In this document: positions 29,001-37,021 of the stretch, piece after piece
Numbering within the stretch: position 1 is the stretch's first letter
How the letters are laid out: each line of letters starts with the position of its first letter
NCBI GenBank assembly: GCA_030429735.1
Contig: JAUIET010000010.1
Location: forward strand, 1-64,000
Origin: Gammaproteobacteria bacterium
Lineage (GTDB): Bacteria > Pseudomonadota > Gammaproteobacteria > Pseudomonadales > JAUIET01
DNA length: 64,000 bases
Reading direction: 5' to 3'
Made by a program: the position numbers and the translations under genes
The notes under the pieces: generated by a model
Told to the model about the DNA's origin: nothing
The model's database searches: none
What the model saw: the letters and a program-made list of their open reading frames with translations, nothing else

Positions 29001-29073
29001 CCAGTGCACAACAAGCCGCAAGATGCTTGCCGCGCTTTGATAGAGAGTGTTTCCTAACCATGTAGAACAGCAC
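26068..29073 (-). CDS. FecA-type TonB-dependent receptor with STN signalling domain
   Basis: This 1001-residue receptor has a signal peptide, an STN domain at about 38-115 (FDIKDQQLSEALLSFARQAD), a plug (VDIISAFDIELAGAQTIGDLL, VTLRGLPASNTLVLVNGRR, VYGSDAIAGVINIILKKEYDG) and a barrel ending with HNLIGRYWYAKLAQKF. The STN domain is what lets FecA-like receptors signal through FecR to an ECF sigma factor, and both partners are encoded immediately upstream on the same strand. The start may be the second ATG (29061). The ligand is unknown. Classical FecA senses ferric citrate; in this region of peptidases and a peptide transporter, a peptide or other non-iron ligand is equally possible. Confidence 0.94.
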   Translation of the reverse strand: MLFYMVRKHSLSKRGKHLAACCALALSAATSGSCVAAPILFDIKDQQLSEALLSFARQADVSIIFSADSDFDVQLENSFKGEFEPGQLLKLLLKGTALEAEFIHSDVVAIRPLPCLSSASCKDDDLAARDDRFYQLASNPMLEQMLVVGRTMTGSRIRRTEFNGTAPVDIISAFDIELAGAQTIGDLLRDLPSVVGNSTSTSISNGGDGTASVTLRGLPASNTLVLVNGRRIANDGLAGESFDLNSLAPSSVDRIEVLKSGSSAVYGSDAIAGVINIILKKEYDGLQVDTYHGSSSENDLQTTTSSFAFGRVFDHSSFFVSGTVYDQGEILSRERAVSANTDTRLLGGEDQSSSATPNARVTLGSGQVVTLASNAADPLDPGSFRTVNDADLFNFAQFSTAIVPSERKSMYGSFNVDVGDRSTAYVDYGFTRTKASAQLAPVPIFTAFESIPLTVSADNVFNPFGEEIADVRKRLLELGPRTQTNEADAHRAAFGLQGRRENVHWDVNWHWSKTDAHQTISNLLDARRLQRALGGPGECAGLAIDGCEPVDLFSASGSLPLSQQQFIQSEAVTRGFFKLYGGSANAAFTAARLPAGQLDVAAGLEYRRESTAIGPLDPDLITLGGANLSASSGSRSVREVYLEALVPILRTEHGREKLSLELASRYSHYSDFGESFNPRAAVKFRPMRGLLFRMSYAEGFRAPSLLELHKSSAEDQAFLTDPCSIASNLGVLAGCVQQTDATRLQFLTINGGNLDLLPEESEFSSVGMIWTPPVLQNFSAAIDFFSIDQNNVVDANAQFILDQNAENGAFAGRVVRAANGEIERIIATNINIGKRELDGIDFSFNYALPKMKQGRFHLSLNASRLHSYKEQLNPELPGVQLVGKFADEASAGRGALPKWKANFGAYWKYKQWQINYTLHHISSLDEQLSTGQSRRISSWTTHDVQTSFLFLVADGLRLTFGVKNLTDRDAPLAASAFNDNIDARTHNLIGRYWYAKLAQKF

Positions 29074-29222
29074 TGGGCCGGATATTTCTTACACATGAAG
29101 TAACGACAGCGTTATTCTACTTGCTGACGCCCGATTTACCTAAACTGCAGGCAGACTATGGACTGATAATGATGTCAGGCCAGGAATTGGCCTGTCGAGG
29201 TCAATGGAGGACGCGGGCGAGA

Positions 29223-30275
29223 TTAACCGCGCTTATGCAGCAGAATAATGCTCCCTTGTGCCTTGCTTTCAAGGCCCAGAGAAGCTTCTATCGCTTGTAA
29301 GGTTTGTGCTGGCTGATCGGTCTTGAATACCCCTGATACCGGCATAAACGCCAGACTGGCATCACTGATCTTGATTTTCTTCTCACTGTAGCGGTTCAGT
29401 TCCGCAACTACTTGAGCCAGGCTCACATTCTTGAACACCATGTTTTGCTCAAGCCAGGCGGTAATCTGATGATCATCCGGAATGCGTTCGCGCTTTAAGC
29501 CGCCTGCCGGGCTGATTCGCACCTGATCATTTAGCCGCGCAGTGACAGTGTCGGCAGGCAGGGCGCTATCATTTTGTTCCTCGACCCGTATAACACCCTC
29601 GGTGACTGTCACCAGAGTGTGCTGGGGTTCTATTTCGATATTAAACGCCGTACCTACCGCCACCACCGAACCACCGGGAATATGCACCACGAAAGGTCGT
29701 TGAGGGTCTTTCTTCACACTGAAGTGGGCTTCGCCTTGCGACAGTGTCACGTCGCGCTGAGAGTCTGAGTAACTGACCTCAAGTCGAGTATTTGTATTGA
29801 GTTGGACAATGGAGCCGTCTGCCAGCGACTCCACACTGTGCTGGCCAATGGCCGTGGCCAGTTGTTGCGTACTTGCCGTTTCCGTAGCCTTGGGAAGTAA
29901 GGCTACCGCTACTGCCGCACAAAATGCGAATGATGCAATGAACCGGGTTTTTATCCAGGGTTTCTGCCAGAATGAACTCGCTTTTGCTGCCTTGTCACTG
30001 ACAATCAGCTGACCTTCGCCAGGCAGAGGCTGATTCTCACGCTGCGCAGTCGTGTCCAGAGAAGTGTATTTGACGCAACCCAGGTCCAGCCACAAGGATT
30101 CCATTTGATCGTAGGCTTCACGATGTTTGGCACTTTTGCCTAGCCACAGCGCGAAACGCTGATGATCTTGCTCAGTTGCCTGGTCATTGCTCAAACGGGC
30201 AATCCATACACTGGCCTCGTCTTGCAAAGACGCCTTGGCAGAAGATTGAGCGGTCTTTCCGTGTGAATCACTCAA
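29223..30275 (-). CDS. FecR-family anti-sigma/sigma regulator
   Basis: This 350-residue inner-membrane protein has a cytoplasmic N-terminal FecR (DUF4880) domain (ASVWIARLSNDQATEQDHQRFALWL), one membrane segment at about 110-127 (FIASFAFCAAVAVALL), a periplasmic FecR domain (FSVKKDPQRPFVVHIPGGSVVAVGTAFNIE split over two strands) and a C-terminal STN-like DUF4974 part (NVSLAQVVAELNRYSEKKIKI). It should receive the signal from the STN domain of the receptor encoded next and control the ECF sigma factor encoded before it. Confidence 0.93.
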   Translation of the reverse strand: MSDSHGKTAQSSAKASLQDEASVWIARLSNDQATEQDHQRFALWLGKSAKHREAYDQMESLWLDLGCVKYTSLDTTAQRENQPLPGEGQLIVSDKAAKASSFWQKPWIKTRFIASFAFCAAVAVALLPKATETASTQQLATAIGQHSVESLADGSIVQLNTNTRLEVSYSDSQRDVTLSQGEAHFSVKKDPQRPFVVHIPGGSVVAVGTAFNIEIEPQHTLVTVTEGVIRVEEQNDSALPADTVTARLNDQVRISPAGGLKRERIPDDHQITAWLEQNMVFKNVSLAQVVAELNRYSEKKIKISDASLAFMPVSGVFKTDQPAQTLQAIEASLGLESKAQGSIILLHKRG

Positions 30276-30428
30276 TGATTGTTCCCTGATTTGCTGGCCA
30301 TGACTGCTGAATTAACTATAGCTTGCTGCTGTTCACTAATAAGACGATTAAACCGCCGCATCCCTCATTGTTTTAAGTGCAAAATATCGGATATTTTTCT
30401 TTTTTTTCTAAACCTGCCGTTTGTCGGG

Positions 30429-30959
30429 CTAATCCCTACCTAAGACCGCTTTATCACGGAAATGTTTCAAGGCCGCGAGAATGTATTTTTCTACACTGCT
30501 GACCGACACCCCCATTTCTTTGGCGATTTCACTGTAGCTCAACCCGCTGCGCCGATGCAGCAAAAAAGCCTGTCTCGGTTTGGGCTTCATACTGTCCAGT
30601 GCAGCATTAATTTGTGCCACCCGTTCTTCTGCGAGTAGTTGCTCTACCGGCCCGTGTTCAACGTCTACGCTGACCTCATTATCAGCGAGGCTTCTCTCCA
30701 GCTGGGCTTGAACGTACTTGTGGTGCAATTGCTGGCGTCGCAATTGATCCGTCGCCATGTTGGCGGCCACCTGGAACAAAAATGCCCGTGCATTATCCAA
30801 CCGCTCGGGCTCATGCAGTTTCTGCATGCGCAAATAGGCTTCCTGCGCGATTTCGTCCGCTTGCTGCGGGTCGCGAAGTTTGGCGGACAGAAACCGCACC
30901 AGCGGTTGGCCGTTCTGCCGGAATAATTCTTCCAGAAAGCTGCGCTTACTTTGCTCCAT
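30429..30959 (-). CDS. FecI-type ECF sigma factor
   Basis: The 176-residue product has sigma region 2 (LVRFLSAKLRDPQQADEIAQEAYLRM, with ARAFLFQVAANMATDQLRR) and region 4 (KPKPRQAFLLHRRSGLSYSEIAKEMGVSVSSVEKYI). It is the first gene of the sigma/FecR/receptor set on the minus strand and should direct transcription of the receptor gene, possibly also of the divergent peptidase gene whose start lies 87 bp away. No promoter motif for it was identified. Confidence 0.93.
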   Translation of the reverse strand: MEQSKRSFLEELFRQNGQPLVRFLSAKLRDPQQADEIAQEAYLRMQKLHEPERLDNARAFLFQVAANMATDQLRRQQLHHKYVQAQLERSLADNEVSVDVEHGPVEQLLAEERVAQINAALDSMKPKPRQAFLLHRRSGLSYSEIAKEMGVSVSSVEKYILAALKHFRDKAVLGRD

Positions 30960-31046
30960 CGCACGATTCTATCACGCTGGCCACTTCTACTGCGTTAAAC
31001 TGTGCCCAGCGGTAGCAAAATTAAAACGGTCCATTAGGGAGGTTCT

Positions 31047-33524
31047 ATGAATCAGACCATCCAGCGGCGCAGTTCAGACGCCAAGCCAGCCAGGCAATTT
31101 CCCATCACAATACGCAGTTTGCGCTTCGCGGTGCTCGGTGTTTTGGCCCTGACCCTGGCGGCCTGCGGTGGCGATTCCACGGAAGATGCCCCAATAGCGC
31201 CGCAAAGTGCGCAAGAATCAACACCTGCGGAGTCGAGCACTGCGGCCATCGAGCCGGCTTTTGACGAGCAGCGCCTGCATCGCAATATAGAGATCCTGGC
31301 GTCCGACGAGTTTGAAGGCCGCCAACCTGCCAGCACCGGGGAAGCGAAGACCATCAAGCATCTTAGAGATGCGTTTAAAGCATTGGGTCTGGAACCTGGC
31401 AACGGTGATTCCTGGTTTCAATCAGCGTCATTGGTGTCAATCGAGGCTGACCCGAACATGACAATGACCTTAACGTCAGCAGCCGATACTGAGCAGGCCA
31501 GTACCGTGCAAACGCTGGCATACGGTAGCGAATTCATGGCGTGGACCAAGCGCGTGGAAACAGCCAGTAGTTTGACTGACTCCGAGCTGGTGTTCGTTGG
31601 ATACGGCATTGTTGCCCCGGAGTACAACTGGAATGACTACGATGGCGTAGATATGAAGGGCAAAACGGCCGTCATTCTGGTGAACGATCCGGGCTTCGCA
31701 ACTCAGGACCCGGCAGTCTTTAAGGGCAACGCGATGACCTATTACGGGCGTTGGACCTACAAATACGAAGAAGCGGCAAGACAGGGCGCGGCGGGTGCCA
31801 TCATAGTTCACGAAACAGACGCGGCGGGATACCCATGGGATGTGGTGTCTGGCAGTTGGTCCGGACCGCAATTTGACCTGTATGCGAAAGACAAAAACAT
31901 GTCCCGCGCTCAGGTAGAAGGGTGGGTAACGCTTGACGTGGCAAAGGCGTTATTTGCGCGCGCTGGTAAAGACTATGACACCGCAAAACAGCAGGCACTG
32001 GGCAGTGATTTTGCCGCGACTGCATTGGGTATTGAGGCTTCGGTTTCGTTCAGCAATACCATTGAGCAATCGGACTCACGCAATGTGATTGCGCGCATAA
32101 GTGGTTCTGAGCGCCCTGAAGAAACCATTATTTACACCGCGCACTGGGACCACCTTGGCAAACGCCAGGGCGACGGCGATCAAATTTTTAATGGTGCGGT
32201 GGATAACGCCACAGGCACGGCAGCCCTGGTGGAGCTGGCCGCGGCGTTTAAGGCGCTGCCAAAAGCGCCAGAACGCAGCATAGTGTTTCTGGCGGTGACG
32301 GCCGAAGAGTCAGGTTTGCTGGGTTCCAGGTATTACGCCGAAAACCCGGTTTACGATCTTGCCAGTACCATCGCCAATATCAACATCGACGCGGCCAATG
32401 TGCTTGGGCCTACCCATGATGTGACGGTGGTTGGCTATGGAGCCTCCGAATTGGATGATTATCTGCTGCGGGCCGCCGCTGCCCAGGATCGTGTGCTAAA
32501 ACCGGAACCAACGCCGGAAAAAGGCTTTTACTATCGCTCTGATCATTTTAATTTCGCTAAAAAAGGGGTGCCGGCCCTGTACGCAGAGAGCGGCGTTGAT
32601 TACAGAGACCGACCCGAGGGCTGGGGGTTGGAACAGCAAGCTGATTACACCGCGAATCGCTATCACAAGCCGGGTGATGAATACCGAGCGGACTGGAATT
32701 TGCAGGGCATGCTGGAAGATATGGCGCTGTATTTCCAGATTGGTTATGAGTTGGCAAATAGCGATGCTCTGCCGCAATGGAGTGAAGACAGCGAGTTTCG
32801 CGCAGTCAGAGAGCGTTCTCTAAAGGTGGCTGCGCTACCTGCGCCCATTCGCAATGCCTTGCGTGCACCAGGTCGCAGTGTTGACGACCTGCAAAGAGAC
32901 CTGCGGAGTAAGCCCGAACTGGTGCTTGGCTTACTTGGATTGGAACCCGGCGATACCGTGCTTGATCTGTTTGCCGGCGGAGCCTATTACTCCGCTCTGC
33001 TCGCCAACTTGGTGGGAGAAGAAGGAAGGGTATGGGCGCACAATAACAGCGCGTATGCGACGTTTGCCGAGAAAGCGCTGAGCGAACGCTTCGGTAATGG
33101 CGCGCCGAGTCAATTGTCTGTGATCAAACGCGAATTAGATGCCCTTGATATGGCGGACGAGTCGCTTGATGCTGTGTTGGCGGTCATGTCATATCATGAC
33201 CTTCACTGGGTGAATGAAGAAGAGGGTTGGCCGGCAATTGATGTTGAGCAAGTTTATAAGCAATTGCATGCCGCGCTGAAGCCGGATGGTCGGGTCGTAA
33301 TTGTCGATCACTCGGCAACGACAGGCTCGGCCATAGAGGCCGTTGACAAGTATCATCGCATCGATGAAGCGTTTGTTATTCGTGATTTCGCTAACAATGG
33401 TTTCAAGCTGGTTGAGAGCAGCGATGCCTTGCGCAATGCCGATGACCCGCGTGATACCTATGTGTTTGACCCGGCGGTGCGGGGTAAGACTGACCGGTTT
33501 ATCCTGGTGTTCGAAAAAGCTTGA
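31047..33524 (+). CDS. Exported M28 aminopeptidase fused to a SAM-dependent methyltransferase domain
   Basis: One uninterrupted 825-residue frame holds two proteins' worth of domains. A lipoprotein signal (LALTLAAC, Cys 40) leads into a PA domain (about 175-265, VGYGIVAPEYNWNDYDGVDMKG) inside an M28 zinc aminopeptidase: AHWDHLG, DNATGTAALVELA, AVTAEESGLLGSRYY, NIDAANVLGP and YRSDHFNFAKKG supply the zinc and catalytic residues. From about 600 to the end follows a class I methyltransferase of the COG4798 type: GDTVLDLFAGGAYYSALLA (motif I) near 634, MSYHDLHWV and LKPDGRVVIVDHSA. COG4798 proteins are often exported themselves, so the fusion is plausible in the periplasm, where SAM supply is unclear. 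It lies divergent from the sigma factor gene. Confidence 0.9.
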   Translation: MNQTIQRRSSDAKPARQFPITIRSLRFAVLGVLALTLAACGGDSTEDAPIAPQSAQESTPAESSTAAIEPAFDEQRLHRNIEILASDEFEGRQPASTGEAKTIKHLRDAFKALGLEPGNGDSWFQSASLVSIEADPNMTMTLTSAADTEQASTVQTLAYGSEFMAWTKRVETASSLTDSELVFVGYGIVAPEYNWNDYDGVDMKGKTAVILVNDPGFATQDPAVFKGNAMTYYGRWTYKYEEAARQGAAGAIIVHETDAAGYPWDVVSGSWSGPQFDLYAKDKNMSRAQVEGWVTLDVAKALFARAGKDYDTAKQQALGSDFAATALGIEASVSFSNTIEQSDSRNVIARISGSERPEETIIYTAHWDHLGKRQGDGDQIFNGAVDNATGTAALVELAAAFKALPKAPERSIVFLAVTAEESGLLGSRYYAENPVYDLASTIANINIDAANVLGPTHDVTVVGYGASELDDYLLRAAAAQDRVLKPEPTPEKGFYYRSDHFNFAKKGVPALYAESGVDYRDRPEGWGLEQQADYTANRYHKPGDEYRADWNLQGMLEDMALYFQIGYELANSDALPQWSEDSEFRAVRERSLKVAALPAPIRNALRAPGRSVDDLQRDLRSKPELVLGLLGLEPGDTVLDLFAGGAYYSALLANLVGEEGRVWAHNNSAYATFAEKALSERFGNGAPSQLSVIKRELDALDMADESLDAVLAVMSYHDLHWVNEEEGWPAIDVEQVYKQLHAALKPDGRVVIVDHSATTGSAIEAVDKYHRIDEAFVIRDFANNGFKLVESSDALRNADDPRDTYVFDPAVRGKTDRFILVFEKA

Positions 33525-33548
33525 ACAGAACCCGATGAGCCAAAGGTT

Positions 33549-36029
33549 TTATAAACCAAACTTGGTCATGCCGATGTCTTTACAGTCTTTTTGCATCATC
33601 GCAAACTGTTGAGCATTGTGACCCATCGTGTCGTGTAGCTGGTCGCGATAATCATCGAACAGAGGCATGTGTGCAAGCTTTGCATAGTACTGCCAGTCGT
33701 TGTTTTGCATGGTCGCCATTTCTTGCTGTGCGGCGGCTGTATCGCCCGCGGCAATGTGCAATGCCATTCGACTGAAGGCAACATCCAGGCCGTTTCGTCC
33801 ACGATCGACAGCGTGGGCCAAAAATTGCTGCGCGCGTTCTGCGGCATTCACTGCCTTAGCACTTTGTCCGGACCGAGTAAGTGAGTCTATATAGTATGCT
33901 TCAATTTCTGCTCGCCTGACCGGGTGGCTAAGGCAGCCGGCGGTGTTGTCTGTCAGTGCGCGTTCGCTCAGCTGCGCCGCAGTTTGGAAGTCGCGTTCAA
34001 TATGTGCTGAAATGGCCTGCCAAAAATGAACGTAATTCGCTTTGCAATCTGCAAAGGGATTAAGTTTGCTGTTGTCAGCCGCCATTAAGTTGGCTGCCTG
34101 GCGCAATTTGTCGGTATCACGAAGTGCGGTGCCCAAGGTGGCTAGAAAGAAGCCTTTTTTGGCGTCGCTCAAACGTTCCGATAATTGTACATACAGTTTT
34201 TTGGCCTCATCAAAGCGCTGCAGCATAATCAGTGCTTCAATAACAAGCTCTGTACCATAGTCTGCATACTCTTCGGAAAAAGTATGTCTTACTGCAAACC
34301 TCAGCAGTTCATCGTAGCGGCCTGCATCCAACATCGCGTACATCCATGTTTTGAGGAAATGATCGGAGGGTGTGTCATTAAAATAGGCCTTTGCCAATCT
34401 AGCGGCCTCTTCATAGCGACCCATCAAGCTTAAGGCGCGTAAGTGATTTTGTTGCACAATGGGATTCAGTGGGTCAAATTGCAGCGCTTCGCTGAAGTGT
34501 TCAAAGGCTTCATTGGCTTCGTTGTTTCTAAGCAGCAAATTACCCAACCACATACGGCCCATGGAGTAACTGGGTTTCAGTTCAACCGCTTTGCGATAAC
34601 TTGCTTCTGCTTGCACCGGATCTCCGAGGTGGTTAGCGATCATGCCTTTGCTGGCATGTGCCTCGCCAAGCAGCGGTTGCAGCGACAAAGCGCGTGATAC
34701 CAATTCCTGTGCGAGCTGCACAGCATTTTCCGGGTTGTTGCCGCCATACTCCTCGCGAAGAATGAAGGTGTCAGCCAGGCCGGCCAGCGCCAGTGCATAA
34801 TCAGGGTCCTGGTCCAGTGCATTGCGAAAATAATTATCGGCAAGGTCAAGTGCTTCCGGCGTGCGCCGATTCCAGTGGTGCCGGCCAAGCAGATAATAGT
34901 CATACGCTTTCAGATTGGCTTCGTGCGAATGCGATGATTGACGTTCGTCATCATTGGGTATCAGCTGTTGCACAATGTCATCAGCAATGGCGCTCTGAAT
35001 GATCAAGCCGTCGCTGAGGTCGTGCTCAAAGCGCTCTGCCCATACGGGAAAACCATCATCTGCTTTGGTTAATTGTGCGGTTACGCGAACTCGCTGGTCG
35101 CTAATGCGCACGGTGCCTTCTACAATAAGGTTGGCACCCAATTGATCGCCTATGCTTCGAATATCAATTGCGCGCCCACGAAAGGCCTCTGACGAGGTGC
35201 GTGCAACAACCCGCAAATTCTCAGCGCCAAGTCTTACCAACGTGTTGCGAATGTCAGCAGTAATGCCGTTGGCGAAATAGTTGGTTTCCGCATCGCCGCT
35301 TAAATTCACAAACGGCAATACAGCAACCGTGTTGACCGCGCTTGGCTGCGTTACCGACGGCTGCGTTTCAACGGCTGCGAGTTCTGTTTGACTGTTGGCG
35401 CTGGTGGCGTCATGTGGGTTGGCATCAGGTGCGTTCAGCTGATCTCCGGCCAAATAGCGCCAGATTCCAGCACTGCAAAGTAGCAGAAACCCTGCGACCA
35501 GCCATGGCTTTATGGTTCGCGGGTTCATCGCCGCGCGTGTGAAGCCCGCGTGAGTGGTGCTGCTTCTCCCAGCGTTTGGTGCCTGGGCCACTGTTTCACA
35601 ACCAATATCATGGTCTGAAAAATCTGAGTTTGGGGCAGAAGAGATCGACTGGATGGCGTTACTCCGAAGCGCTCGAACCGGTTTTAGAAGTCGATAGCCG
35701 CGCTTTGGCAAAGTCTGGATGTAGTTTCGTGTTTTGCCCGTATCACCGAGCGCGGAGCGCAGTTCCGATATACAGCGTGTTAGCACCTCTTCACTGACGA
35801 CGACATCGCCCCACACGCACTCCAGTAAATCTTCACGACGACATACTTCGCCAGGGTCACCGGCAAGGCAGACCAACACATCCATCACCTTGGGTTCCAG
35901 ATGCCTGCTGATCTCACCGCACTCTATCGTGCCCTTTAACGGTTGAACCACCCAATCGCCCAGATAGAAGCCGACATGTAATGCCTGCATCTGGTCAACG
36001 CTTAACTCCGACCCCACCAATCCATTCAA
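33549..36029 (-). CDS. CadC-like membrane transcription regulator with FlgO/TolB-like and TPR domains
   Basis: This 826-residue protein has an OmpR/CadC winged helix at about 20-112 (LEPKVMDVLVCLAGDPGEVCRREDLLECVW, then IQTLPKRGYRLL), a membrane helix near 172-190 (PWLVAGFLLLCSAGIWRY), a FlgO-like domain (NTVAVLPFVNLSGDAETNYFANGI, split over two strands, continuing to GANLIVEGTVRI) and a long TPR region (YFRNALDQDPDYALALAGLADTF and others). Proteins of this build sense a periplasmic signal and bind DNA directly from the membrane. It is convergent with the M28-methyltransferase gene and divergent from the DUF4329 gene, which is a likely target. Confidence 0.92.
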   Translation of the reverse strand: MNGLVGSELSVDQMQALHVGFYLGDWVVQPLKGTIECGEISRHLEPKVMDVLVCLAGDPGEVCRREDLLECVWGDVVVSEEVLTRCISELRSALGDTGKTRNYIQTLPKRGYRLLKPVRALRSNAIQSISSAPNSDFSDHDIGCETVAQAPNAGRSSTTHAGFTRAAMNPRTIKPWLVAGFLLLCSAGIWRYLAGDQLNAPDANPHDATSANSQTELAAVETQPSVTQPSAVNTVAVLPFVNLSGDAETNYFANGITADIRNTLVRLGAENLRVVARTSSEAFRGRAIDIRSIGDQLGANLIVEGTVRISDQRVRVTAQLTKADDGFPVWAERFEHDLSDGLIIQSAIADDIVQQLIPNDDERQSSHSHEANLKAYDYYLLGRHHWNRRTPEALDLADNYFRNALDQDPDYALALAGLADTFILREEYGGNNPENAVQLAQELVSRALSLQPLLGEAHASKGMIANHLGDPVQAEASYRKAVELKPSYSMGRMWLGNLLLRNNEANEAFEHFSEALQFDPLNPIVQQNHLRALSLMGRYEEAARLAKAYFNDTPSDHFLKTWMYAMLDAGRYDELLRFAVRHTFSEEYADYGTELVIEALIMLQRFDEAKKLYVQLSERLSDAKKGFFLATLGTALRDTDKLRQAANLMAADNSKLNPFADCKANYVHFWQAISAHIERDFQTAAQLSERALTDNTAGCLSHPVRRAEIEAYYIDSLTRSGQSAKAVNAAERAQQFLAHAVDRGRNGLDVAFSRMALHIAAGDTAAAQQEMATMQNNDWQYYAKLAHMPLFDDYRDQLHDTMGHNAQQFAMMQKDCKDIGMTKFGL

Positions 36030-36230
36030 CTGTGCTGATTCCTGATTATCGCTTTCGAATCTGCCCCTTAATAGTCAGATACTAAAGCCAAAAATTGGTT
36101 CCCAAAGGTTTCCATTAGATTTTTTCAGGAAGCTTATGGAAAGCATTCTGTCGCGTTGCGTTTTCGACAGGGAAAGCGTGTTGTTCGCTGCAACACTGTG
36201 CGCTGTACGACTTTCCAAAGGAGCCAAGCG

Positions 36231-36968
36231 ATGAATATCAGCTCGCTAAATGGTCGAGTCTGGTCGTCGCGCCGCCGGTTGGGGCTGGTGTTGGCAATCA
36301 GTCTGCTGGGGCAAGCGTTGCCATTCCCCTCGCAGGCTGAAAGCGCCACACTGACAATAGTGCCTACAGACCGAGGAACAATCGGTGGCGCGGCCACCCC
36401 AAATGAGGAGCATGCACCAGCGGCGCGGCAGCGATGGACGGAGAAAGGGGGGCACGGCCTTGCTCAGGATTTAGGCAAGCGCGCGTTACTAAGCCTTGAA
36501 CGCTTTGCCAGTGAAAGGCACGCTGTTGAAGCCGCTGTTGCGCGGTTCAACCCGCATTCTATTCGCGAAGACAGGGAATATCTGGGCGCCATTATTGCCC
36601 TGCCAAACGCCGATGAAAGCGACGATGACAGACCTGTTTATCGCTACCTGGTGGCCAGAGGCAAGCCGGGTCAAGATCGGGTGCGTATACAGTTGCCAAT
36701 GCCCAAAGGTGCCGAGATCGTTGCGTTCTGGCACACCCACGGTGCGCACGGGCCGCATCGACACTTGTTTTCCGGCAGTGACACCAGGCTGGTTCGAAAA
36801 ACCGGCAAGCCTTTTTACCTGGCCGATGCCAACGGCGACTTACGGGTTTATCGACCAGGTCATAAACTGCTGTCGGCCGGCTTGCGGCATCGGATGGGGC
36901 TGACTGCAGGGCATGGTTATGCGGAAGGGGAGCTATTGATGTATGCGACCGATCCTGCCGACGCATAA
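36231..36968 (+). CDS. Secreted DUF4329 protein (JAB/MPN-like)
   Basis: The start is ATG 36231 with AAGGAG 8 bases upstream, followed by a signal peptide (GLVLAISLLGQALPFPSQA); an upstream frame extension to 36156 lacks both. The 245-residue product carries the DUF4329 pattern VAFWHTHGAHGPHRHLFSGSD, in which HTH-(x)n-SxxD resembles the metal site of JAB/MPN isopeptidases, then FYLADANGDLRVYRPG. DUF4329 domains often occur in toxin or effector proteins and in exported proteins of unknown substrate. The regulator gene is divergent with about 200 bp between the starts. A peptidase activity is inference from the motif. Confidence 0.82.
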   Translation: MNISSLNGRVWSSRRRLGLVLAISLLGQALPFPSQAESATLTIVPTDRGTIGGAATPNEEHAPAARQRWTEKGGHGLAQDLGKRALLSLERFASERHAVEAAVARFNPHSIREDREYLGAIIALPNADESDDDRPVYRYLVARGKPGQDRVRIQLPMPKGAEIVAFWHTHGAHGPHRHLFSGSDTRLVRKTGKPFYLADANGDLRVYRPGHKLLSAGLRHRMGLTAGHGYAEGELLMYATDPADA

Positions 36969-36985
36969 GGGCATGATCTTTTTAG

Positions 36986-37021
36986 GCAGCTATCGGAGCA
37001 GCTATCGGTGCAGCTATCGGT
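36986..37021. repeat. Three tandem 12-bp repeats across the corB-like stop codon
   Basis: GCAGCTATCGG(A/T) occurs three times in a row from 36986, 36998 and 37010. The last unit contains the stop codon of the minus-strand transporter gene (37014-37016). Confidence 0.9.
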
